Positions 7,456 through 15,283 of a stretch of DNA of 50,668 nt are shown here, piece after piece (the first letter of the stretch is position 1; the number at the start of each line of letters is the position of its first letter). The position numbers and the translations under genes are program-made. Under the pieces are notes generated by a model that saw only the letters and a program-made list of their open reading frames with translations, did no database searches and was not told the DNA's origin. The DNA is from Bacteroidaceae bacterium (GTDB taxonomy: Bacteria; Bacteroidota; Bacteroidia; Bacteroidales; Bacteroidaceae). Location of the stretch: assembly GCA_017615125.1 (NCBI GenBank), contig JAGAAS010000048.1:1-50668 (forward strand), read 5' to 3'.

Positions 7456-8348
7456 GCGTCACCTCCTTCCTCTTTTTCCTCTACTTCTTTTTCTTTCTTC
7501 TCCTCGCCGTATTCTTTCTTCATCTCGCGAGATTCCTTCTCCAAAATATTAGCTTCTTTGAGCAAAAATACTTTTGCTCTTCCTCTTTCGCGACTCGGCA
7601 AAGTCTGAGCAAGCGCTGCTTTGCTCTCGCTGCTCCCTCGGTTCTTCATCTCGCGAGATTCCTTCTCCAAAATATTTTTTCCCTTCTCGATGTCTTTTTC
7701 TTCTTTGAGCATCTCGCTAGCTTCCCTTTTCTCAACGAAGTATTTGGCGATGCCTCCGGCTATTCCCGCAGCTATCACCCACACGGGAGAAATCCCGAGG
7801 AACGAAATCAGTATCATGGAGAGGATAGGAATCCACACCGTCTTCCACGTGATTCCTGCCGACTTCGAGAGCTTGAAGATGGGGCCCATGATGAGTGCTG
7901 CCACAGCAGGGCGGATGCCTTTGAAGACGTTCTCAACAACTCTGTTGCTTCGGAACTGCTGGAAGAACAAGGCTATAGCAAGAATGATGATGATGCTGGG
8001 GAGCACGGTGCCTGCCGCACAGGCGAAGCTGCCCCTTTTGCCTGCGAGCTTGTAGCCGATGGCGATAGCAAAGTTGGCAGCGAAGACACCTGGTGCCGAT
8101 TGCGAGACAACCATCAAGTCGAGGAACTCCTCCCGCGTGAGCCAACGAAGGCGGTCTACCATATCGCGCTCGATGATGGGTATCATGACAGCCCCTCCGC
8201 CGATGGTGAACAGCCCAATCTTGAAGAACGTAAGAAACGCTTTTCCGCAGGAGAAGGGTACGGGAGCGATAGCTTCGGGGTGCTGGGCGTCGGTTTGCAA
8301 AGCGCGTATGTTTAGGTTAATCCTGTTTCTTGCACCACAGGAAGGCAT
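7452..8348 (-). CDS. chromate transporter family protein, first half-subunit with repeat-derived tail
   Basis: The partner half of the ChrA-type pair. FLTFFKIGLFTIGGGAVMIPIIE (two positions short of the other half's motif) and SAPGVFAANFAIAIGY mark the family, followed by several transmembrane segments to about residue 215. After that the protein is abnormal: about 85 residues rich in Lys, Glu, Arg and Ser, containing EKESREMK twice. They are encoded by a copy of the dispersed repeat (about 7478-7690) and stay in frame to the ATGA overlap with the next gene. The start is uncertain. The ATG at 8348 overlaps the purL end by 32 bp; a TTG at 8300 would avoid this and give a more usual N-terminus. 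The gene lies directly after purL. Confidence 0.85.
   Translation of the reverse strand: MPSCGARNRINLNIRALQTDAQHPEAIAPVPFSCGKAFLTFFKIGLFTIGGGAVMIPIIERDMVDRLRWLTREEFLDLMVVSQSAPGVFAANFAIAIGYKLAGKRGSFACAAGTVLPSIIIILAIALFFQQFRSNRVVENVFKGIRPAVAALIMGPIFKLSKSAGITWKTVWIPILSMILISFLGISPVWVIAAGIAGGIAKYFVEKREASEMLKEEKDIEKGKNILEKESREMKNRGSSESKAALAQTLPSRERGRAKVFLLKEANILEKESREMKKEYGEEKKEKEVEEKEEGGDA
7478..7690. repeat. dispersed palindromic repeat inside a chromate-transporter gene
   Basis: This copy contains the ATCTCGCGAGAT palindrome twice (about 7520-7531 and 7649-7660). Between them lie a hairpin GAGCAAAA-ATAC-TTTTGCTC (7560-7579) and the core module ACTCGG...TCGCTGCTCC-TCGGTTC with stem GAGCAA/TTGCTC (7607-7626). 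It is open in the transporter frame on the minus strand and forms that protein's C-terminal tail. Confidence 0.8.
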
Positions 8349-11300
8349 TGCGGAATGCTTCCATCCAGGGTGTTATCTCGTCGGAGAGTTTTCTGTCGGC
8401 AGGGTAATAGCCGCACTGCCAGGGGAAGATGCAACGCTCGGGATGCGGCATCATGGCCACGTGCCTTCCGTCAGCGCTGGCGATGCCTGCGATGTCGTAA
8501 TCAGAGCCGTTAGGATTAGCGGGATAGCCGTGATAGGCATACTTGGCAACTACGTGATAGCGGCTTTCTTCCTTAGGCAACGCGAAACGTCCCTCCCCGT
8601 GTGCTACCCATACGCCGAGATCGGTGTTTCGTAACGAACCGAACATGACGCTGCTGTTCTCGGGGATGTGCACTCCCAGGAACGAGGACTCGAACTTGTG
8701 GGAGGTATTGTGCTCCATCTTCCCTATCTCGGCTGGTTTGCAGGAACGGTCGAGGAGTCCCATCTCCATCATCAGCTGGCATCCGTTGCAGATGCCGAGG
8801 GAGAGGGTGTCGCTGCGTGAGTAGTAACGGTCGAGCGTCTCCTTCGCTTTCGGGTTATAGAGGAAGGCTCCTGCCCATCCTTTGGCAGAGCCCAGCACGT
8901 CGCTGTTGGAGAATCCTCCGCAGAAGACAATCATGCGTATGTCGTCGAGCGTCTCGCGCCCGCTGATGAGGTCTGTCATCGTGACGTCCTTCACGTCGAA
9001 GCCTGCCAGCCACAGGGAGTAGGCCATCTCCCTCTCGCCGTTGGTGCCCTTCTCGCGGATGATGGCTGCCTTGATGCCCGAGGGCTTCCTCCTCTCGGGA
9101 TGAAGTCCGTATTGTGCGAGCTTGCCGGAGAACGAGGGAGCGAAGTGCATGCGTAGGGGCTGCTTCCCGAGGTTCTCGTGACGGCTTTCGGCGCATCCGT
9201 TAAAGCTCTGCTTTCGGTCGAGCAGGTAGGATGTGTTGAACCAAAGCTCACGCATCTCATCGATGTCGATGCTCTCCTCAAACGTGCCCTTACGGATGCG
9301 GATGGAACGTTCCTTGCAGGGAACGCCGATGTAGACATATCCGATGCCGGCTTCGTCGAGCCACTCCTTGAAGGTGCCTTCGTGTTTGTTTGCCACTTGG
9401 ACGACAACGCCCGGGTTCTCGGCAAACAGGATTTTCACGATGTCGTCGTCGACAAAGTTGTTGAGGTTTATCTTCAGTCCGCCCTTGGTGTTGGCAAAGC
9501 ACATCTCCAGCAGTGTGACGATAAGTCCTCCTGCCGAGATGTCGTGCCCGGCAAGGATAATCCCTTTCGCTACGCACTCCTGCACAATGTTGAAGGCGTC
9601 GCGGAAGTATTCGGGGTTGGTAACCGTAGGCACGTCCGAGCCAACCTTTCCTCTGCTCTGGGCAAAGGCGCTGCCTCCCAGGCGAAGGCTGTCAAAGGAG
9701 AAGTCGATGTGGTAGAGGGCGCTCTTGGGCTCGTCGGCAAGCACGGGGCTCACTACCTTGCGTACGTCGGACACTTCGCCTCCAGCCGAGACGATGACAG
9801 TGCCGGGAGACACCACTTTCTGCCCGTCGGGGTACTTCTGGCTCATCGATAGGGAGTCTTTTCCTGTGGGCACGTTGATGCCTAGGGCGCAGCAGAAGTC
9901 GGAGAGGGCCTTCACGGCAGAGTAAAGGCGTGCATCCTCGCCCTTCTGTGAGCGGCAGGGCCACATCCAGTTGGCGCTGAGGCTTACGCTGTCGAGGCCT
10001 TCCGTGAGAGGAGCCCAGACGATATTTGTCAAACTCTCCGCAACGGAGAGCACCGAGCCGGCAGCAGGGTCTGCCAAGCCTGCCTGGGAGCATGCCCGAG
10101 GGCGGTAGCAATACCGCTCTTTCCTCTATAGTCAAGCGCTACTACGCCGCAGTCGCTAAGCGGCAGCTGCAGCTCTCCCTGACATTGCTGACGGGCTATC
10201 TTGCCTGTTACCGAACGGTCGACCTTATTGGTAAGCCAGTCTTTGCAGGCGACAGCTTCCAGCTGAAGGACGGGAGCAAGGCATTCTGCCAGCGAGGGAG
10301 CGAGGGGAGAGGGGTAGGTGACGTCGTCGTAGCGGCGCTCTACCGTCTCGTCCACCATTACCGTCTTGGGCGAGTGCCCGAACATCTGGCTGACATCCAA
10401 GTCGAAAGGCTTGACGCCGTCGCCCTGCTCGAAGGCGAAGTGTGCATCGCCCGTTGTTTCGCCCACAACGTACATCGGAGCCCTTTCACGCTCGGCAATG
10501 CGGCGTACGTGCTCCAGATGCTCTTCCAGAATGAGGAGCCCCATGCGTTCCTGGCTCTCGTTGGCAATGATTTCCTTTGCCGAGAGGGTAGGGTCGCCGA
10601 TAGGCAGCTTTGTCATATCGATATGTCCTCCGCATTCCTCCACCAGCTCGCTGAGGCAGTTCACATGTCCTGCTGAGCCGTGATCGTGGATGGAAACGAT
10701 GGGGTTCACGTCTTCTTCGCAAAGGGCGCGCACCACGTTGTAGGCACGCTTCTGCATTTCGGCGTTGGCGCGCTGCACGGCATTCAGCTCGATGCCCGAG
10801 GAGTAGCGTCCCGTATCTACCGACGAAACGGAGCCTCCGCCCAGTCCGATGCGGTAGTTGTCGCCTCCCAGCACCACTATTTTCTCTCCCTTCTCGGGAG
10901 TTCCTTTCAGGCAGTCGCGCTTGGTTCCGTAGCCCACGCCTCCTGCCAGCATGATGACTTTGTCGTAGCCGTAGAGCGTATCGTCCTTTTGTTCCTGATG
11001 CTCGAAGGTAAGCACCGAGCCGCAGATGAGAGGCTGCCCGAACTTGTTGCCGAAGTCGCTGGCGCCGTTCGATGCCTTGATGAGAATCTGCTCGGGAGTC
11101 TGATAGAGCCAAGGGCGAGGGGGAATGCCGGTTCCTTCTTTCTCGAGAAGATTTTTTTCTTTCTTCATCTCGCCGTTTTCTTTCTTCATACGGCGAGATT
11201 CCTTCTCCATAATTTTTTCTTCCTCTTCGGCGATTCGCGGGTAGCTTGTCATGTAGACAGCTGTGCCTGCGATGGGCCACGAGCCTTTTCCTCCGCCCAT

Positions 11301-12116
11301 TCTGTCGCGAATCTCGCCTCCCGTTCCCGTGCTTGCGCCGTTGAAGGGTTCTACGGTTGTGGGGAAGTTGTGCGTCTCGGCTTTCAGCGAGATAACGGTG
11401 TGGATATCTTTGATAATGAAGAAGTCGCTGGTGCTGTGGTCGGCAGGCGCAAACTGCTCTACCGTAGGCCCGTCGGCAAAGGCGACGTTGTCCTTGTAGG
11501 CAGAGATGATTTTGTGTGGGTTCTCCCGCGTCGTCTTCTTTATCATGCTGAAGAGCGACGACTCCATCTCCTTGCCGTCGATGATGAACGTGCCTCCGAA
11601 GATCTTGTGGCGACAGTGCTCGGAGTTGATCTGTGCAAAGCCGAACACCTCCGAGTCGGTAAGCTTGCGTCCCAGCTGCTGCTCGACGTTCTTCAGGTAG
11701 CCGATCTCCTCGGGCGAGAGGGCAAGCCCTTCCTGCTCATTGTAGGAGTCAAGGTCTTCGACGAAGATGATGGGCTGCGGCTTGATGTCGACAGTGAAAA
11801 TCTGCTGATTCAGCCCCTTGTACATACGCTGGAGCATGGGGTCGATGTCGGCATCCTCGCTCTCGACGGGGAAGTACTCCTCAATGCGCGTGATGCCCGA
11901 GATGCCCATGTTCTGGGTAATCTCTACGGCGTTGGTGCTCCAGGGGGTTATCATCTCGCGGCGCGGGCCTGCGAAGAAGCCTTCCACCGAAGGCGAGTCG
12001 AGAGATTTGGCATCATCGAAGAGCCAGCAGAGTTTGCCGATGGTGCTCTCATCGGGCTGGTTGGTACACTCGGCAGCTATTATCGACTGGTTTTTAGAAC
12101 GGAAGAACAGTATCAT
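8317..12116 (-). CDS. purL: phosphoribosylformylglycinamidine synthase, frameshifted in this sequence
   Basis: A large single-chain FGAR amidotransferase (step 4 of purine synthesis), about 1,265 residues once the frame is restored. The synthase part shows INSEHCRHKIF, GTGGEIRDRMGGGKGS and SVSLSANWMWPC. The C-terminal glutaminase has the nucleophile in GICNGCQ and the His/Glu pair in PHPER. The gene reads in two overlapping frames: 12116 to 10029, then 10077 to 8317. The switch is at about 10076-10083, where GHAPRQA should continue LADPAAGS but one base (a T in a short T-run) is missing. It is either a sequencing error or a real disabling mutation. A repeat at about 11135-11225 adds roughly 30 in-frame residues (EKESRRMKKE...). 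The start ATG gives the normal N-terminus. Confidence 0.93.
11135..11225. repeat. dispersed palindromic repeat inserted in frame in purL
   Basis: On the plus strand this reads TTTTTTTCTTTCTTCATCTC, then CTTTCTTCATACGGCGAGAT, then TTCCTTCTCC. A 31-base stretch (11176-11206) is identical to 17602-17632 in an intergenic spacer. In purL it encodes a Lys/Glu-rich segment between YPRIAEEE and PWLYQTPEQ. Confidence 0.85.
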
Positions 12117-12228
12117 CGTTGTGCGCAGTTAGAATTCTGCGCGAAGATACAGCTTTCCTCTCATTCCGCCAAATAAAAATCCGATAAGAAAGGAGAAAAA
12201 GTTTGATTGCCTCCTTGCGCCTTGTGGG

Positions 12229-12714
12229 TTATCTCCTTGCCGATTTCCGCGAAAGCAGAACGATGAAAACGAGACAGACAAAAGCTGTGAGAGCCAGGTA
12301 TCCGCAGGAGAGGGGCAAAGGCATATCGGGAGGCGTGTCGTCCATCCCCGAAAGGGCCAGGTCGAGAAAAGGATGATAGCTGCCGATAAGCAGAAGGATG
12401 GGAAAGACGATGATCCAAGGACGAAATCCTGCGTCGCGCAGCCTTCTCACGCATACTGCAAGAGAGGGAGGAATGCTGAAAAGGAGGAAGGCAAGAATCA
12501 GCATTTGGCTTATCCAGACAACGACATTCATTGCTTTTGCGTAGTTTGTCTTATGTTGGATTAAAAGAAGAAGGCAGGTTGCCGTCAACAGCAATATGAA
12601 ACTGCAGACGACAAACAAAACCCAATGCCAGAACTCGCTCCGGCTGGCTTTCCCCTTGAAGCAGAAATACCTGTGAATGCTTTTTCGGATGTTGCCCCAG
12701 AATGTTTCCATCAT
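12229..12714 (-). CDS. DUF805 family inner-membrane protein
   Basis: A 161-residue membrane protein. The N-terminus (FKGKASRSEFWHWVLF) and the internal PPSLAVCVRRLRDAGFRPW are hallmarks of DUF805 (YhaH-like) proteins. These have four or so hydrophobic helices and no known biochemical role. The C-terminus is short and basic. It starts 46 bp after the HTH-DUF4153 gene and is followed 112 bp later by purL, so it is most likely co-transcribed with the former. Two adjacent ATGs (12714 and 12711) could serve as start. Confidence 0.85.
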   Translation of the reverse strand: MMETFWGNIRKSIHRYFCFKGKASRSEFWHWVLFVVCSFILLLTATCLLLLIQHKTNYAKAMNVVVWISQMLILAFLLFSIPPSLAVCVRRLRDAGFRPWIIVFPILLLIGSYHPFLDLALSGMDDTPPDMPLPLSCGYLALTAFVCLVFIVLLSRKSARR

Positions 12715-12760
12715 GTTGACTTTTTTCGTAAGAATACTGAATAGGAAGGCTCGGAATCGC

Positions 12761-14848
12761 CTATTTGCTGAAAACGTAGCCCTGTATAGTGCTCGGAGAT
12801 GGGAGGATAGAATCTTGTCGAAGTTTGATGAAGAAATACTTCACTACGAAAACACGTGTAGAGTCAGCGCTGTAGAAACGGGGATAATCTTCGCCATATC
12901 GAGCCGACTTCAGCGTTTCCATATCGATGAAGATTTGTTTGGCTTCGGGGCTATCTTTTACGTCGTTTATCCAGAAACCGTCTCGTTCGGTGCTTCCCAG
13001 CTCCTCGCTCCAAACATTACGTTTCAAAACCTTCGTGTACCCTTCGGGAATGTCGACGGGAAGAATGTCGTTGCTCTGCAACATGATGGTTTGCTCTTCT
13101 TCGGTTTGCGAAACAGCATCGTTGGCTTCGGCAGTAGGAATGTATGAAAGGTAGCTTATGGCGTCTGGAGCGAGAATGTCTTCCACAGCCTTGGCGTCTG
13201 TCTTCTTGAAAAAGCGAACCTCATTCACAATGTTGCGTTTCAAGTCTTCGTCCTCAATGGTTCCTATCCATTCTCTTGCGGCATTTTCGTCAAGGGGAAA
13301 CGAGGAAGGCAACGAGCCTTCTGTTAGCTTGAAAAAGGCTTTTCGACGCATCTGGAGGCTCATATTTGTAAAGTTCACAGGCAGCACCGACGTCAGCAGG
13401 AATGCGGCAGCAAACGATGTGACAATCCAGCGAATGCGTTTCGCCTTGCCGAGAAACAATCCCGCGCAGACGGCGTAGCACCACAGGTTGAATAGCAGCA
13501 AGTAGAGTCGGAGGGGAGTCACGCCGTAGTCGCTGAGCCTGCGCAACGTGCCGACAGTCATCAACAGCAGCAGGGGTAGAATCAATAGCGGCAGCCAGCG
13601 GACAATCCATCGCTCGTAGGGCTTCCCCTCGCCGCTGCGCATAAGGGGGTAGAGCCCCATCTCAACAACTACGCACCCTATCATCAGCGTCGAGACAAGC
13701 CAGGCAACGCCCCCGTCCGGCAGCTCCCAGCGGAAGAGGATGCGGAAGCCGTACACGTATAATACAATAAGGTATAGCGCCAGCAGCGGAACAAACAGGT
13801 AGCGGATGACAAAGAGGAGGAACTTGGAGATAAAGGCTACGCCCGAATGCTTTTCCTCCCCTTCGGGGATGCGGGCAAGGAAGAGCAGCAAAGGCGTCGT
13901 CAGTATGCCCAGGATGGCTATCGTCGCGAGGCAGTTCTCGCTAACCTTGATGCCGAAAAGCATGTCGAGCGAGCTGATAAGCAGCGTCAACCCGGCAGTA
14001 AGGATGCCGCCCGTCAGGAAGCTGATGCCCAGCCACAGGATAGTGCGCCACGTGAAGTTCCACGCGGGAAGGTCGTCTTTGTCGCGGAAAAACGGCAGGA
14101 AGAAGAAGGCAACAATCAGCGCTACAACTATCGACGCTTGCATCATCCAAAAGGCAATCGTCAGATCGTTCTCGCTGTGCTTGTAGACATAGATGCCGTT
14201 GAGGGCAAGCAGGACGAGTGCTATCGCTGTCACCCACAGGCAGACGCTTTTCTTCTTCACCTCCTCGCCCCAGAGTTTCAATGTGGTAGCGACGACAACA
14301 CCCAGCGAAAGGCTGTAGGCAACGGAGGCGAAAATGCGGGCGTTATCGTTGTCGAGGTTTCCCCAGAGCATCCAGAGAAGGCAGATAGTGAGCAGCGTCA
14401 GGAAGAAAATCGACAGGGGAAAGCGTCGGAACACGTTTTGCATCGTGTCTTTCACGAACAGCGTCTTCAGCAGACGTGCCCCCGGGCGCTCCTCCCAGAC
14501 GGCATCCATCACCTCGCGCGGCAGCTTGCTCTTCAGCCGATGCTTGCGCACGCGGATAGCCTCCTCCGACACCGTGAGGCAGTCGCTGCACGTCTTCGCC
14601 TTGCATTGGAGAGCCGAGAGCAGGCACAGTTCGATGTCTTCGTCGGTAAGCGTGGGGTATGTCTCGCGCAGATAGCTCTCCATCGCGGAGAGTTGGCTGT
14701 GGGCCTCCGCGAGCACCTTCTCGCGCTCGTCGGCTGCGAGGGCGACGCCGTTCTTGTGACTCTGGATAATCTGTGCGGCTTCCGTCTGCCGGAAGGCTTT
14801 CCGCCCTTCGCGGACGGTTTCTTTCAGTTGCTGGGGAGTAGTGTTCAT
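12761..14848 (-). CDS. membrane protein: N-terminal HTH-like domain fused to DUF4153
   Basis: A 695-residue protein. Residues 1-115 are soluble: a charged helix, then an acidic segment (LTDEDIELCLLSAL, 67-80) and a putative helix-turn-helix ending EEAIRVRKHRLKSKLPREV (95-113). About ten to twelve transmembrane helices follow from about residue 143, with the DUF4153-type motif DYGVTPLRLYLLLFNLW. A soluble C-terminal part of about 150 residues comes last. The HTH tail closely resembles the C-terminus of the TPR regulator at 48.4 kb. A membrane-tethered transcription factor is an inference. I use the ATG at 14848, because a -7-like TTATTTTG (14873-14880) lies just upstream and would overlap the alternative TTG start at 14875. 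Confidence 0.82.
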   Translation of the reverse strand: MNTTPQQLKETVREGRKAFRQTEAAQIIQSHKNGVALAADEREKVLAEAHSQLSAMESYLRETYPTLTDEDIELCLLSALQCKAKTCSDCLTVSEEAIRVRKHRLKSKLPREVMDAVWEERPGARLLKTLFVKDTMQNVFRRFPLSIFFLTLLTICLLWMLWGNLDNDNARIFASVAYSLSLGVVVATTLKLWGEEVKKKSVCLWVTAIALVLLALNGIYVYKHSENDLTIAFWMMQASIVVALIVAFFFLPFFRDKDDLPAWNFTWRTILWLGISFLTGGILTAGLTLLISSLDMLFGIKVSENCLATIAILGILTTPLLLFLARIPEGEEKHSGVAFISKFLLFVIRYLFVPLLALYLIVLYVYGFRILFRWELPDGGVAWLVSTLMIGCVVVEMGLYPLMRSGEGKPYERWIVRWLPLLILPLLLLMTVGTLRRLSDYGVTPLRLYLLLFNLWCYAVCAGLFLGKAKRIRWIVTSFAAAFLLTSVLPVNFTNMSLQMRRKAFFKLTEGSLPSSFPLDENAAREWIGTIEDEDLKRNIVNEVRFFKKTDAKAVEDILAPDAISYLSYIPTAEANDAVSQTEEEQTIMLQSNDILPVDIPEGYTKVLKRNVWSEELGSTERDGFWINDVKDSPEAKQIFIDMETLKSARYGEDYPRFYSADSTRVFVVKYFFIKLRQDSILPSPSTIQGYVFSK

Positions 14849-14872
14849 CTCTGTTTTCCGAAATTTGCTCGA

Positions 14873-14880
14873 CAAAATAA
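14873..14880 (-). promoter_or_regulatory. -7-like box before the HTH-DUF4153 gene
   Basis: On the minus strand TTATTTTG lies 24 bp before the ATG at 14848, with TTTG (rc of CAAA, about 14892-14895) roughly 12-18 bp further upstream. It departs from TAnnTTTG at one position, so support is moderate. Its position argues against the TTG start at 14875. Confidence 0.45.
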
Positions 14881-14944
14881 CGGACTTCGCGCCAAAGAAA
14901 CAAGAAAAACGCGTTACAAATTCGTTACAACTCTTCGTCGGGCC

Positions 14945-15115
14945 CTCCTTTTCCTCCCGTCCCGCTTCTTTGCCTTCCGTTTCCTTTTTCGAAGAAATCG
15001 CGTGTTTTGGAGAAACTTTTTGTTTATACCTTCACGAAGGAACACGTTAGCCTTCACGAAGGAGAAGTTAAGACATCACGAAGGAACACGTGTGCCTTCG
15101 TGAAGGTATAAACAA
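14945..15115. repeat. dispersed repeat family 2, copy 1 (with 19-bp inverted ends)
   Basis: About 110 bp (TCCCGCTTCTTTG... to ...CTTTTTGTTTATACC) are nearly identical to 24.99-25.08 kb. It ends in CCTTCACGAAGGAACACG tandem units. GTTTATACCTTCACGAAGG (15022-15040) and its exact reverse complement (about 15094-15112) bound the tandem part, giving a 19-bp perfect inverted repeat. It lies in the divergent spacer between the DUF4153 and pyrophosphatase genes. Confidence 0.85.
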
Positions 15116-15220
15116 CTTGGAGAAGGAAAAACCGTTTCTTGTCTTACGAATGAAAGAGCCGGAGAGCTTTTTCTCGCTCGAAGGAAAACGAAGGGCGAAG
15201 CCTAACTTTTCCATGAAAAG

Positions 15221-15251
15221 TTGTTTGGAATGGAAAAAAGCCGTAATTTTG
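15221..15251 (+). promoter_or_regulatory. promoter of the pyrophosphatase gene
   Basis: TTG (15221-15223), 20 bp, TAATTTTG (15244-15251) fit the Bacteroidota -33/-7 pattern. The ATG follows 32 bp after the -7 box. Confidence 0.7.
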
Positions 15252-15283
15252 GCGCCTACGATAATTAACTAACGAAAAAAGTC

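Noticed and set aside
10070-10090. Programmed -1 frameshift in purL
   Set aside because: GGCTTGG is not a slippery sequence, no downstream stimulatory structure is evident, and relatives encode PurL in one frame.
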